The notes under the pieces are model-generated. The model saw nothing but the letters and a program-made list of their open reading frames with translations, searched no databases and had not been told where the DNA came from. Both the position numbers and the translations under genes were made by a program. Positions 27,985 through 38,673 of a DNA stretch of 64,000 nucleotides are shown piece after piece; the first letter of the stretch is position 1; each line of letters starts with the position of its first letter. This DNA is from Palsa-504 sp963818225 (GTDB taxonomy: Bacteria; Actinomycetota; Actinomycetes; Streptosporangiales; Streptosporangiaceae): positions 62,001-126,000 of the forward strand of contig CAWFRO010000014.1 of assembly GCA_963818225.1 (NCBI GenBank). The letters run 5' to 3'.

Positions 27985-30339
27985 CTACTCGTGTGGCCCG
28001 CGAGTACGGTGCCGCGTCCGGCGATGAGCGTCCTGCCCGTCCGGGCTGGCGCTCCGGTCGCCGTTACCGCGATCCCGGTCGGCCCGCTCGCGGTCACCGC
28101 CGCGCGGGCGGTCGCCGCGGGCGGGCTCGCCGCCGGACAGGTCCTCACCGGCCGCCTCACGCTCGACCACCTCGACGGGCACCAGCGAGAGCTTGCCGCG
28201 GTCGTCGATCTCCCTGATCTCGACCTGGATCTTGTCACCGATGTGCACCACATCGTCGATGTTCTCGATCCGCCTGCCGCCGTGCAGCTTGCGGATCTGG
28301 GTGATGTGCAGCAGGCCGTCCTTGCCCGGCAGCAGCGAGATGAACGCGCCGAACGTGGTGGTCTTCACCACGGTGCCGAGGAACCGCTCCCCGACCTCGG
28401 GCATGTGCGGGTTGGCGATCGCGTTGATCGCGGCCCGGGCCGCCTCGGCCGAGGTGCCGTCGGTGGCCCCGACGTAGATGGTGCCGTCGTCCTCGATGGT
28501 GATCTCGGCGCCCGTGTCGTCCTGGATCGAGTTGATCATCTTGCCCTTCGGCCCGATGACCTCGCCGATCTTGTCCACCGGCACCTTGATCGTGATGATC
28601 CGCGGCGCGTACGGCGACATCTCGCCGGGCTGGGTGATCGCGTCGCGCATGACCTCAAGGATGGTCAGCCGGGCGCCGCGGGCCTGCTTCAGCGCCGCGG
28701 CCAGAACCGAGGCGGGGATGCCGTCCAGCTTGGTGTCCAGCTGCAGTGCGGTGATCACCTGCTCGGTGCCCGCCACCTTGAAGTCCATGTCGCCGAACGC
28801 GTCCTCGGCGCCCAGGATGTCGGTCAGCGTCACGAACTCGCCGCCCTCGCTGATCAGGCCCATCGCGATGCCGGACACCATGGCCTTCAGCGGCACGCCC
28901 GCGTCCAGCAGCGCCATGGTCGAGGCGCAGACCGAGCCCATGGAGGTGGAGCCGTTCGAGCCGATCGCCTCGGAAACCTGCCGGATGGCGTAGGGGAACT
29001 CCTCCCGCGTGGGCAGCACCGGGAGCAGGGCCCGCTCGGCCAGCGCGCCGTGGCCGATCTCGCGGCGCCTGGGTGAGCCCACCCGGCCGGTCTCTCCGGT
29101 CGAGTACGGCGGGAAGTTGTAGTTGTGCATGTAGCGCTTGGTGCGGTCGGGGTTGAGCGTGTCGATCATCTGCTCCATCCGGAGCATGTTCAGCGTGGTC
29201 ACGCCCAGGATCTGGGTCTCGCCCCGCTCGAACAGCGCCGAACCGTGCACCCGGGGCAGCACGTGGACCTCGGCGGACAGCGGCCGGATGTCGGTCAGGC
29301 CGCGGCCGTCGATGCGCACCCCGTCCCGGATGACCCGCTCCCGGACCAGCTTCTTGGTCAGCGACCGGAACGCGGGGCTGATCTCCTTCTCCCGGCCCTC
29401 GAACTGCCCGGCCAGCTTCTCGACGGCCAGCGCCTTGACCCGGTCGGTCTCGGCCTCGCGCTCGTGCTTACCCGCGATCGTCAGGGCCTGGGCCAGCTGG
29501 TCGGAGACCTCGCGGGCCACGGCCTCGTAGACGTCCTCGGAATAGTCCACGAACACCGGGTACTCGCCGGAGGGGCCGCTGCCCGCCTCGTCGGCCAGCC
29601 GCTGCTGGGCCTCGCAGAGGATCTTGATGAACGGCTTGGCCGCCTCCAGGCCCTCGGCCACGGTGTCCTCGGTGGGCGCCACCGCGCCGCTGGCCTCGTC
29701 GGCCAGGAGCTTGAGCGTCTCGGGGGTGGACTCGGCCTCGACCATCATGATGGCCACGTCGCCGTCCGCGAGCACCCGGCCCGCGACGACCATGTCGAAC
29801 GTGGCGTGCGCGAGCTGCTCGTGGGCGGGGAACGCCACCCACTGGCCGCTGATCAGGGCCACCCGCACACCGCCGATGGGCCCGGAGAACGGCAGGCCCG
29901 CCAGCTGGGTGGACATGGATGCGGCGTTGATCGCCACCACGTCGTAGAGGTGCTGCGGATCGAGCGCGAGTACCGTCGCGACGATCTGGATCTCGTTGCG
30001 CAGGCCCTTGACGAAGGAGGGGCGCAGCGGCCGGTCGATGAGCCGGCAGGTGAGGATCGCGTCCTCGGACGGACGGCCCTCACGGCGGAAGAACGAGCCG
30101 GGGATCCGGCCCACCGCGTACATCCGCTCTTCGACGTCGACCGTGAGCGGGAAAAAGTCCAGGTTATCCTTCGGCTGCTTGGACGCCGTGGTCGCGGACA
30201 GGACCACGGTCTCGCCGTCGAGAGTCACCAGGGCCGAGCCGGCCGCCTGGCGGGCCAGCCGGCCCGTCTCGAACCTGATTGTATGGACGCCAAACTCGCC
30301 GTTATCTATGACGGCTTCGGCACTTAGGGCACCCTTCAC
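27985..30339 (-). CDS. pnp: Polynucleotide phosphorylase / guanosine pentaphosphate synthetase
   Basis: 784 residues. Two RNase PH cores with an alpha-helical domain between, a KH domain (KVPVDKIGEVIGPKGKMINSI) and an S1 domain (GERFLGTVVKTTTFGAFISLLPGKDGLLHI), then a charged Arg/Asp/Gly-rich tail as in other actinobacteria. 3'-5' phosphorolytic exonuclease and polymerase; the Streptomyces enzyme (GpsI) also makes pppGpp. GTG start with AAGGAGG. Downstream of rpsO. Confidence 0.97.
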   Translation of the reverse strand: MKGALSAEAVIDNGEFGVHTIRFETGRLARQAAGSALVTLDGETVVLSATTASKQPKDNLDFFPLTVDVEERMYAVGRIPGSFFRREGRPSEDAILTCRLIDRPLRPSFVKGLRNEIQIVATVLALDPQHLYDVVAINAASMSTQLAGLPFSGPIGGVRVALISGQWVAFPAHEQLAHATFDMVVAGRVLADGDVAIMMVEAESTPETLKLLADEASGAVAPTEDTVAEGLEAAKPFIKILCEAQQRLADEAGSGPSGEYPVFVDYSEDVYEAVAREVSDQLAQALTIAGKHEREAETDRVKALAVEKLAGQFEGREKEISPAFRSLTKKLVRERVIRDGVRIDGRGLTDIRPLSAEVHVLPRVHGSALFERGETQILGVTTLNMLRMEQMIDTLNPDRTKRYMHNYNFPPYSTGETGRVGSPRRREIGHGALAERALLPVLPTREEFPYAIRQVSEAIGSNGSTSMGSVCASTMALLDAGVPLKAMVSGIAMGLISEGGEFVTLTDILGAEDAFGDMDFKVAGTEQVITALQLDTKLDGIPASVLAAALKQARGARLTILEVMRDAITQPGEMSPYAPRIITIKVPVDKIGEVIGPKGKMINSIQDDTGAEITIEDDGTIYVGATDGTSAEAARAAINAIANPHMPEVGERFLGTVVKTTTFGAFISLLPGKDGLLHITQIRKLHGGRRIENIDDVVHIGDKIQVEIREIDDRGKLSLVPVEVVEREAAGEDLSGGEPARGDRPRGGDRERADRDRGNGDRSASPDGQDAHRRTRHRTRGPHE

Positions 30340-30419
30340 GGGTGAGACCTCCTTGCGGTAGATCCCGCACCCACCCGCCGCCGCGCCGCATGTGGCCTGG
30401 CTCGCCGGTTAGGGCGGCC

Positions 30420-30484
30420 GGCCGGTCTTCGATCGAAGCCCTCGGGTTTGATGCTGACCCGGGGACCACTACCGAGGACCGGCC
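30420..30484 (-). promoter_or_regulatory. pnp leader hairpin
   Basis: Arms GGCCGGTC (30420-30427) and GACCGGCC (30477-30484) with the 12-nt palindrome CTTCGATCGAAG (30427-30438) inside, in the 222-bp rpsO-pnp gap. Known pnp leaders in enteric bacteria and Streptomyces carry an RNase III-processed hairpin in this gap; this is a candidate by position only. Confidence 0.45.
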
Positions 30485-30561
30485 CTGACGCTCGGGGGCC
30501 GGGGGCTACGGGATGCCAGTTTTCTGTTATTCAGTTGGGCTTGAAGGGCACGGCTCCGCGG

Positions 30562-30831
30562 TTAGCGGCGGATGCCGAGACGCTGCAGGATCTCGCGGTA
30601 GCGGCTGATGTCCTTCTTGGCCAGGTACTTCAGCAGCCTGCGGCGGCGGCCGACCAACAGCAGCAGCCCGCGGCGGCTGTGGTGGTCATGCTTGTGCACC
30701 TTCAGGTGCTCGGTCAGGTGATTGATCCGCCTGGTCAGCAGCGCGATCTGGACCTCCGGCGAACCGGTGTCACCCTCACTGGTCGCGTACTCCGTCAGGA
30801 TCTCTTTCTTGACGGCGGTGTCGAGCGGCAC
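30562..30831 (-). CDS. rpsO: 30S ribosomal protein S15
   Basis: 89 residues, the usual length. MPLDTAVKKEILTEYATSEGDTGSPEVQIALLTRRINHLTEHLK and HSRRGLLLLVGRRRRLLKYL are unmistakable. Upstream of pnp in the standard order. Confidence 0.98.
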   Translation of the reverse strand: MPLDTAVKKEILTEYATSEGDTGSPEVQIALLTRRINHLTEHLKVHKHDHHSRRGLLLLVGRRRRLLKYLAKKDISRYREILQRLGIRR

Positions 30832-31017
30832 GTGGCTCCTTAGAATTTACGCTGATCTGTAGATGCACTGGAAAGGGTCAAAAGGGCTGATCCCCGAGAC
30901 GGCCGCATGAGGGTGCAGCACGCCTCTCACTGCCGCGGCTAGCCGCCTAGCAGCGTTTCACAATATCACGTGTGGCTAACCGGCTGCGCCGCGTCCGCGT
31001 CGCGGGGCGCTCGCCGC

Positions 31018-32700
31018 TCAGGACGCCCCGTCACCGGAATCCTCGGTGATCTCGGCCGCGGCGCCGGGCACGGGCGCCGGCTCGGCCGCGGCACCGGGCA
31101 CAGGCGCCGGCTCGGCCGCCACGGGCACGTCGCCGTCGATCATGTGCTCGCCGATCTCCCGGCCGCGGCCCGCGGCGAAGAACACGATGACCCCGATGAT
31201 GGCGATGGCCGCCATCACCACCAAGGTGATCCAGTCCTGGTTGAAATAGGCCCGCGCGCTGTTCAGTCCGGTCGGCGCGACCAGGTCGGCCAGTATCAGG
31301 CCCAGGAAGGCGACGGCCACCACGGACACCGGCCAGGCCCACCGGCCCAACCGGAACCGGCCGGCCGGGACCCAGCCACGAGCCCGGGCGATCATCGAGC
31401 CGATGACCGTGAGCAGCAACGACAGGTAGATCCCCGTGACCGCGAAGGTCGCCAGCGACACCAGCACGTTGGTGTCGGCCGGGTAGGTGAACCACAAGAT
31501 CTTGACGTCGTGAGTCGGCGAGGCGAACGCGAGCCCCACGAACAGCACGGTGATCAGCGCACCGCCGAACAGGGCGTTGGCCGGGGTCTTGAACCGCTCG
31601 CTGACCGCGGCCATCGACTTCGCGCCGGGCAGTGCGCCGTCCCTGGCGTAGGAGAAGACCAGCCTGCTGCCCGCGGCCTGCACCGCGGTGCCGCAGGCGA
31701 GGAACGCGACGACGATCAGGCCGAGCATCGTCTCCTGCAGGCCGCTGGGCAGCGGGGCGAGGATGTAGGGGATGCCGCCGCCCTGCACGGTCGTGACCAC
31801 CGTGCCGGTTCCGGCCGGCATGGCCAGCAGCAGCGCGGCGGTCAGCACGAACGCGGCGATGCCGCCCCAGATCAGGGCGAGCCGCATGGCCCGCGGGACC
31901 TGCCGGCCGGGGTTGCGTGTCTCCTCCGCGAGGTCACCGGGCGACTCGAAGCCGCGGAAGATGTAGACCGGCGCGATCACCGCGACCAGAGCGCCGACGA
32001 TCCAGCTCCCGCCGAAGTCCACGCCGAGCGGGTTGTTCTTGACGTGCTGGACGTCCTGCGTCGTGGTCAGGAAGCCGAGCCCATGGTGGAAGCCGTGGAT
32101 GGCCAGCACGATCGCGATGCCGAACGTGCCGAGGATGCCCACCAGGACGCCGAGCTGCGCGACCAGGCCCATGACCTTGGCGCCGATGGTGTTCAGCGCG
32201 GTCTGGATGACCAGCAGGCCCAGCGCGACGACCAGGATCGTCCCGTGAGCGGTGGGCACGAAGGTCCAGCCGAACACGTCATGGGCGAACACGGCGGCGT
32301 AGGTAACCGCGCCGACGTCCACCGCGGCCACGGTAACCAGCAGGGCGACCCCGTAGAACCAGCCGACGAACCAGCCGAACCTCCGGCCGACGGTGTACTT
32401 GGCGTACTGGTAGAGCGCGCCGGCCGCCGGGTAGTGGCTGGCCAGCTCGCCGAGGACCAGGGCGACGAGGAGCATCCCGGCGAGCGGGATGAGGGTAAGC
32501 CACAGGTAGGCGGGACCTCCGGTGCTCAGGCCGAGCGTGAACATCGTGAAGACGCCGATCACCGGCGCCATGAACGTGAACGCGACCGAGAAGTCCGCGA
32601 ACAGCCCGAGCACGCGGCCCAGCTGGGGGCGGTACCCGAGGCTGCGCAGCCGGGCATCATCGTCCAGCGCGGCCGGCGGCTGCGGCAGTGTCTCCTGCAT
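31018..32700 (-). CDS. APC-superfamily amino-acid permease
   Basis: About 560 residues, 12 membrane segments. N-terminal LGLFADFSVAFTFMAPVIGVFTMFTLGL and GELASHYPAAGALYQYAKYTVGRRFGW, and the helix-6 loop FESPGDLAEETRNPGRQVPRAM, match the amino-acid/choline transporter (ACT) branch that takes up amino acids, GABA or choline. The C-terminal tail repeats AEPAPVPGAA. ATG 32700 is chosen for its strong AGGAGGAGG RBS; a longer frame upstream lacks one. Divergent from FUSC gene 1. Confidence 0.88.
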   Translation of the reverse strand: MQETLPQPPAALDDDARLRSLGYRPQLGRVLGLFADFSVAFTFMAPVIGVFTMFTLGLSTGGPAYLWLTLIPLAGMLLVALVLGELASHYPAAGALYQYAKYTVGRRFGWFVGWFYGVALLVTVAAVDVGAVTYAAVFAHDVFGWTFVPTAHGTILVVALGLLVIQTALNTIGAKVMGLVAQLGVLVGILGTFGIAIVLAIHGFHHGLGFLTTTQDVQHVKNNPLGVDFGGSWIVGALVAVIAPVYIFRGFESPGDLAEETRNPGRQVPRAMRLALIWGGIAAFVLTAALLLAMPAGTGTVVTTVQGGGIPYILAPLPSGLQETMLGLIVVAFLACGTAVQAAGSRLVFSYARDGALPGAKSMAAVSERFKTPANALFGGALITVLFVGLAFASPTHDVKILWFTYPADTNVLVSLATFAVTGIYLSLLLTVIGSMIARARGWVPAGRFRLGRWAWPVSVVAVAFLGLILADLVAPTGLNSARAYFNQDWITLVVMAAIAIIGVIVFFAAGRGREIGEHMIDGDVPVAAEPAPVPGAAAEPAPVPGAAAEITEDSGDGAS

Positions 32701-32845
32701 GAACCCTCCTCCTGCGTGTCCTGCTGCGTGCGCCCGGGCTGGCCCGGCCCGGCCCGGCGAAGTCAGCCAATGTAGCGCATGGAGCGTGCGGGAAACCTGA
32801 ATCCCGGCCAACGCCGGCCCGTCGCGTCCTTCTTAGACTGGATTG

Positions 32846-35288
32846 GTGCCTGATCTGAGCGTGAGCCGCCGCCTGCCGCCGGCCGCATCCCGGTCTTCCT
32901 CGCCGCAGGCCGACCGGCCAGCCGGCCCGACCGGAGCCCGGCCGTCGTGGTGGCCGTCCTGGTCGGTGCCCGCCGCCATGAGGGCCGTGCGCGCGGTGCT
33001 GGTGATCCCCTCGGTGTTCGCGCTGACCTATGTGGGCCTCGGCAACCTCCAGATGGCCCTGTTCGCCGCGTTCGGGGGGTTTGCGAACCTGGTCGTCGCC
33101 TCATTCGGCGGCAGCAGGCGGGACAAGGCCATCGCGCACCTCGGGCTGGCGCTGACCGGGAGCGTCGGGCTGATCATCGGCACCGCGGTCAACGAGATCG
33201 ACTGGCTGGCCGTGCTGGTGACGATCCCGGTGACGTTCGGCATATTCTTCGCGGGCGTGGCGGGGCCCAACGCGGCGTCCGGGGTCATTGCCGCGCTGTT
33301 CCCCTTTGTCCTGTCCGTGGTCACGCCCGGCACGGTGAGCATGCTGCCGGACCGGCTGGCGGGCTGGTGGCTGGCCTCGGCCGTGGCGACCGTGGCCGTG
33401 CTGGTGCTCTCGCCGCCGTCGCCGGGCGACCGGCTGCGGGCCGCGGCGGCCAGCTCGGCGCGGGCGCTGGCCACCGCGCTGGAGGCGATCGCCGAGGGCA
33501 CGGCCACCCACGGCGACCTCGAGGCCTGCCAGGCCACCAAGCAGGAACTGATCGCCGCGTTCGACAGCACGCCGTACCGGCCGACCGGGCTGGCCACCGC
33601 CGACCAGGCCATGGCCAGCGTGGTGCAGTATCTCGAATGGTGCTCGGCCCTCGTTGCCGACGTTACCGACGGGCACCAGGACCTGACCCGGGCGGCGCAG
33701 CCCGACCGTGACCTGGTGGCCGAGACGGCTGTGGTGCTCAGGCAGGTCGGCGGCCTCCTGGCCGACCCCGATGGCGCCGCGGCCCTGCCTGACGTGAACG
33801 AGTTGGAGCGGCGGCGCGAGGCCAGCGCCGCCTACGACCGGTCGGCGGCGGCCGCCGCCCCGGTGGCGATTACGACTCGGCGGCGGCCGCGGCCCGGTAT
33901 TCCTTCCACGCCCAGACGATCTCGCTGGCCGTGCGCGGCCTGGACGCGGACACCCTGATCGCCACCCGGCGCGCCGACCCCGAGACGGTCGCGGCCCGGC
34001 GCCGTGGCTGGTACGGCGCGCAGCCGGAGGGGAGCCATGCCGAACGGCGGGCGGCGGCGCTGTCCGGCGCGGTCGGCGTCCTGACCCGGCACGCCAGCAT
34101 CCGCTCGGTCTGGTTCCTGAACAGCCTGCGCGGGTCGCTGGCGCTGGCCGCCGCGGTGCTGGTGGCTGACGTGTCCGGGGTCCAGCACGGGTTCTGGGTG
34201 GTGCTCGGGACGTTGTCGGTGCTGCGCACCAACGCGGCATCCACCGAATCCACCGCGCTGCGCGCGCTGGGCGGCACGGTGATCGGCTTCGTGGTCGGCG
34301 CGCTGCTGATACTGGGCATCGGCACCAGCACGCCCGCGCTGTGGGCGGCGCTGCCGATCGCCATCGCGGTGGCCGCGTACGCGCCGGGAACGCTCCCGTT
34401 CACCGTGGGACAGGCAGCGTTCACCGTGGTCATCGTGGTCCTGTTCAACCTGCTCGCCCCGGCGGGCTGGAGGGTGGGCCTGCTGCGCGTCCAGGACGTG
34501 GCCATCGGCTGCCTGGTGAGCCTGGTGGTCGGCGTGCTCTTCTGGCCGCGCGGCGCCGCGTCGGTGGTCGGCGACGATCTGGCCGACGCGTTCCGGGCCG
34601 GGGCGGTCTACCTGCGCCAGTCGGTGGACTGGGCCCTGGGTACCCGCGCCCTGGCGCCGGACGCGGGCCCGACGGCGGTTACCGCCGCGATCCGCCTGGA
34701 CGAGGCGCTGCGCGGTTTCCTCGCCGAGCAGGGTGCCAAGCACCTGTCCAAGCCGGACCTGTGGATGCTGGTCACGGCCACCATGCGGCTGCGGCTGACC
34801 GCGTACTCGCTGGCCGGGCTGCAGGCTCCCGGGCACGCCCGGCCGCACCGCCACCGTGACATGACCGACGTGCGCCGGCTGCTTTCCGAGGCCGCCGCCG
34901 AGCTCGCGGCTTTTTACGAGCGGGTCGCGGTGCTGGTGGGACGGCCCGCGGCTCGTGACGTGCTGCTGCCGGTTTCCGTGCCGACGTTCACCGGCCTGAG
35001 AGGGACGATCGCTTCGGCACAGGCGAGCCCCGAGGGGGTTACGGTCATCGCGGAGGTCGGTGCTGCCCTCGGGGCCGCAGCGCCCGGCGACGGCCCGACG
35101 GGTCAGGCGCGGCCGACGGGGATGACGGCGTTGACGGGACGGAGCTGGTCCGGATCCTCACGGCCCGGCATCACCCCGACCTGCTGTGGGTTGACGAGCA
35201 CCTGCAGCATCTGAGCGCGCACGCTCGGGCCATCACCGGACCGGCCTCGCACGTGGCCGAGCAGCGCCGTCAGCCCTGGTGGCGGTAG
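32846..35288 (+). CDS. FUSC-family (aromatic-acid exporter-like) membrane protein 1, two apparent frameshifts
   Basis: Two FUSC membrane modules separated by a soluble helical domain, about 810 residues when repaired. Module 1 (VLVIPSVFALTYVGLGNLQMALFAAFGGFANLVVASFGG) is in the first frame. At 33860-33880 the reading shifts (a C is missing from a CCCC run; repaired text continues GGDYDSAAAAARYSFHAQTI) into module 2 (HASIRSVWFLNSLRGSLALAAAV...WRVGLLRVQDVAIGCLVS). Near 35115 it shifts again, giving a C-terminus QHLSAHARAIT...QRRQPWWR ending at 35288, which matches the PWWH end of FUSC 2. FUSC proteins export aromatic acids or other small acids; substrate unknown. Confidence 0.75.
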
Positions 35289-35323
35289 GGGCGCGCGATG
35301 CGATCAGCAGGCCTGGGCGGACG

Positions 35324-36061
35324 CTAGGGGGTGCGGAAGCGGTAACCCTCGGCGAGCAGGCGGGGCAGGACGATGCTCAGGGCGGCGACGGTCTCGGACC
35401 TGTTCCCGCCGCCGTCGTGCTCGAGGATGATGGACCCGGTCCGGGTGTTTTCCATAATGTTGTCGACGATGGCGCTGACCCCGGGCAGTGACCAGTCCCT
35501 CGGGTCGACCGACCAGTCCAGCGGGGTCAGGTGCAGCTCTTCGCACAGTTCCAGCACGGTCGGCGACCATGCTCCGTACGGCGCGCGGAACATACGCGGA
35601 ACCTTGCCGGTGGCCCGGTGGATCGCGTCGGTGGCGCGGATCATCTCCTCCCGGACCTCGGCGCGTGACAGGTAGACCAGGTCCGGATGCGTCGACGTGT
35701 GGTTCACGATCATGTGGCCGGCGTGCGCCACCTCGCGGGCCACGTGCGGATAGGTGCTGACATTGACGCCGATCATGGAGAACGACGCGGTGATCCGGTA
35801 CTTGTGCAGCAGGCGCAGGATCTGCGGGGTGTAGATCGGGCTGGGGCCGTCGTCGATGGTCAGTGCGACCCGTTTCCGCCCGTCGTGGATGTAGTACATC
35901 GGCGGTTCGATCCGCTCGGCGGCCAGAGCCCGCACGGCGGGGGCGGCGACCCCGAAGCCGGTCAGTATGACCAGCCCGCCCGCCCTCAGCAGGACCCGGC
36001 GGGACGGGACAGCGCCGGGCGGCCCGGGCTCCTCCGGCGCGGCGTGGCCAGGGCGGCTCAT
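35324..36061 (-). CDS. Polysaccharide deacetylase with Tat signal
   Basis: About 245 residues. N-terminal SRRVLLRAGGLVILTGFGVAAPAVRALA is a twin-arginine signal. NodB domain: motif 1 LTIDDGPSPIYT (catalytic Asp pair), motif 2 VNHTSTHPDLV (metal His pair), motif 3 RAPYGAW, later PLDWSVDPRDW and ILEHDGG. Exported enzyme likely removing N-acetyl groups from peptidoglycan or another glycan, or acting as a chitin/xylan esterase. ATG at 36061 with GGGGGAGG just upstream. Convergent with FUSC 1. Confidence 0.88.
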   Translation of the reverse strand: MSRPGHAAPEEPGPPGAVPSRRVLLRAGGLVILTGFGVAAPAVRALAAERIEPPMYYIHDGRKRVALTIDDGPSPIYTPQILRLLHKYRITASFSMIGVNVSTYPHVAREVAHAGHMIVNHTSTHPDLVYLSRAEVREEMIRATDAIHRATGKVPRMFRAPYGAWSPTVLELCEELHLTPLDWSVDPRDWSLPGVSAIVDNIMENTRTGSIILEHDGGGNRSETVAALSIVLPRLLAEGYRFRTP

Positions 36062-36132
36062 GATCCTCCCCCAACGTGACCTCTGACGGGGTCCGTGTAC
36101 TACGAGTGTCACCTGTAGCCGCATTGGTGTCG

Positions 36133-36161
36133 ATAGTTGCCATAGCCCCTGCGGCAACTAT
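36133..36161 (-). promoter_or_regulatory. Inverted repeat ATAGTTGCC-N11-GGCAACTAT
   Basis: Perfect 9-bp arms 70 nt upstream of the deacetylase start and just after the 3' end of FUSC 2. Four T residues follow on the plus strand. Either an operator for the deacetylase or a terminator. Confidence 0.4.
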
Positions 36162-36219
36162 TTTGGTGACGCAACGGTGAATGGTGAATATTGTGCCCGC
36201 GGCGCCGATGCCGGCCGGG

Positions 36220-38564
36220 TCAATGCCACCATGGCCGGTGGCGCAGCGCGGACAGCTCCAGCGCCGGCCCGATCACGTCGGCCAGGTGATGGCGCAGGCC
36301 GCACAGGTGCTCGCCGAGCCAAATCGCCCTGGCCGGGATCGCGGCGCCGGCCGGGTCAGACAGGCCGGGTACGGAGGGCAGTGCCGATTCGAGGGTGCGG
36401 CGATCGGCGGCCGCTGCCCCGGCCAGGCTGAGCGCCAGCGTGTCATACCAGGCCACGAGGCCGGCGGTCCACCTCACCAGGGCGTCATCGGCAGCCTGGA
36501 ACCCGGCCGGGACAGGTGGGGTGCGGGCCAGCGCGTGAGCGGTGAGCCTCAGCCGCATGGCCGCGCCGACCAGCCGCCACAGATGCTCCTGCGGGATCTG
36601 CTTCGTGCCCTGCTCGGCCAGCAGGGCACGAAGGGCACCGTCGAGGCGGAGGCTGGCGGACTCGGTCTGCAGGCCGCTGGCCGGGCGCACCGCTGAGCGG
36701 CCCAGGGTCCAGTTCATCGACTCGGACAGGTAGGAGCCGCCCTGGCGGAACGCGTCGGCCAGGTCGTCCGCGACCACCCCGACGACGCCACGGGGCCACA
36801 GCAGGGCGCCGATGACCACGCTGACCAGGCAGCCCAGCGCCACGTCCTCGACCCTGACCACCCCGACCCGCCAGCCCACCAGGACGAGGAGGTTGAACAG
36901 CACCGCGACCAGAACGGTGAACGCCGCCTGCCCGGTCTCGAACCAGCCCCGGCCGGAGCAGTAGGCGGCCGCGCAGACCGACACGGGAAGCATCGCCCAC
37001 AGCAGCGCGGTGTCGGATCCGATCGCGAGCACCAGGACCGAGCCGATCACGAACCCGGCCGCCGTCCCGGCCAGGGCCCGCAGCGCCGTCGCGCCGGTGG
37101 ACGTTGCGGTGGTGCGCAGTACGGACAGTGTCCCCAGCGCCACCCAGAATCCGTGCTGCACGCCGGTGAGATCGGCGGTGGCCACCGCGGCGGCCAGGGC
37201 CAGCGCTCCCCGCAGGCTGTTGACCACCCACACCGACCGCAGGCTGGCGTGGCGCACGGCCACCGCGCCCATGCGGCGCAGGCGCGCCGCGGGCCCGGCT
37301 TCCACGGCGGTGCCGACCGAGCGGTACCACCTGAGCCGGTCGTGCGCGATGACCTCGGCGTCCACTGTCCGGCTCGCGACGAGCGCGTCGGTGGCGGCCG
37401 ACTGGGTGACCACGGCCAACTGGCGCGCGTGGAAGGTCAGCAGCGCGACCGCGGCCTGGTCCTGGCTGGTGATCACCTGGTTCCAGGCCCGCTCCCGGGC
37501 TGCTGCGACCAGTTGCTTGACGTACTCGATATCCGGTGCGGCCCCGCGCCCGGACAGCAGCGCCGCCACGGCGCGCAGCAGCCCGCTCGACTCCTGGACC
37601 AGGAGCCGGACCTCGTCCGGTCCGCTGGCTATCCCGGGTACGACGCTCAGCAGGTCGTCGACCAGGCTGCTGCACCATTCGAGCGACTCGGCCAGATTGG
37701 CGAACGCCTGATCGGCAGCGGCCAGCCCAGCCGGGCGGAAAGGAGCCTGGGCGAACGCCTCCCGGAGCTCGGAATTACGGGCCCGGGATGCGTCGCGAAG
37801 GCGGCGGTCCGGGACGCCGCCGAGAGCCGATTCCAGCTCGTCGGCCAGGCTGCTGGCCAGCGCGACACCGGCCGGGCGGAGCCGGCCTGAAGCCGGGCGG
37901 GGGACAGCAGCAGGACGGCCGCCGTGCCGGCGACCGAGGCCAGCCACCAGCCGGCCAGCCTGGCCGGGATCGTCGAGGCCGTCCCGGCGGACACGGCCGG
38001 CAGCACGAAGGCGAGCAGGCTGCCCATCGCGCCCGACGCCCAGTTCGGCCCGATCGCCCCGGCGAACAGGACACCGAACGCGACGGGCAGCGTCACGAGC
38101 GTGGCGAGAAGGGCGGAGGACGAGACCAGGGTGCCGATCACCACCAGGGCCGTCCCGGCGAGCGCCAGGCCCAGATGGGCCACCGCCTTGTCCCGCCGCG
38201 TGCCGCCGAAGCTGGTCATAACCAAGGTGGCGAACCCGCCGAAAGCGGCGAAGGTGGCCATCTGGCGGCTGCCGACGACCTGATCGGTGAGAGCAAACAG
38301 GGCCGGGACGACCAGGGTCGCTCGCACCGCCCGCAGCCCGGCATCCGTCGACCAGGCCCAGGACCAGGCTCGACGGGCCCGGGACCGGAGCGAACCGGGA
38401 CGTGGCCGGCGGCGAAGGCGGCCAGAACCCCGGCGCCGGGCCCGGGACGGCCCCGGCGCCTGCTCGCTGCGCGGTCCGGTCCGCGTGCTCATGGTGGTGG
38501 ATGTCGCCATCTGGACCGTCGCTTTCTGCGTCCGCCCGAACGTCCTGGCCGCCGGGCGTGACAC
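36220..38564 (-). CDS. FUSC-family membrane protein 2, apparent frameshift
   Basis: Paralogue of FUSC 1. The N-terminal module (LVVPALFALTDQVVGSRQMATFAAFGGFATLVMTSFGGTRRDKAVAHLGLALAG) is in one frame to LLLSPARLQAG (about 37880); the rest (RLRPAGVALASSLADELESALGG... to RHRPWWH) is in another. A one-base indel near 37875-37885 joins them, giving about 780 residues. Likely exporter of aromatic or other organic acids. Start uncertain (GTG 38564; ATG 38507 is an alternative). Preceded by the composite promoter element at 38606-38673. Confidence 0.75.
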
Positions 38565-38605
38565 CCAACTCAGTGGGTTCCTTTCCTGGCTCAGTTGCCC
38601 TGCGG

Positions 38606-38673
38606 TTATGGATCCATCCTCGGCCAGATGGGGGCGGCGGTCCCTAGGAGAACTCCCTAGTTCGCATCCCTTA
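38606..38673 (-). promoter_or_regulatory. Composite heptamer promoter element, site A
   Basis: Minus-strand orientation towards FUSC 2. Heptamers CTAGGGA at 38641-38647 and 38654-38660, a weaker TAAGGGA at 38667-38673 (overlapping the MFS stop codon), 13-bp period. After 14 bp comes the second block (38606-38625, GGCCGAGGATGGATCCAT). 41 nt to the GTG at 38564. Confidence 0.75.
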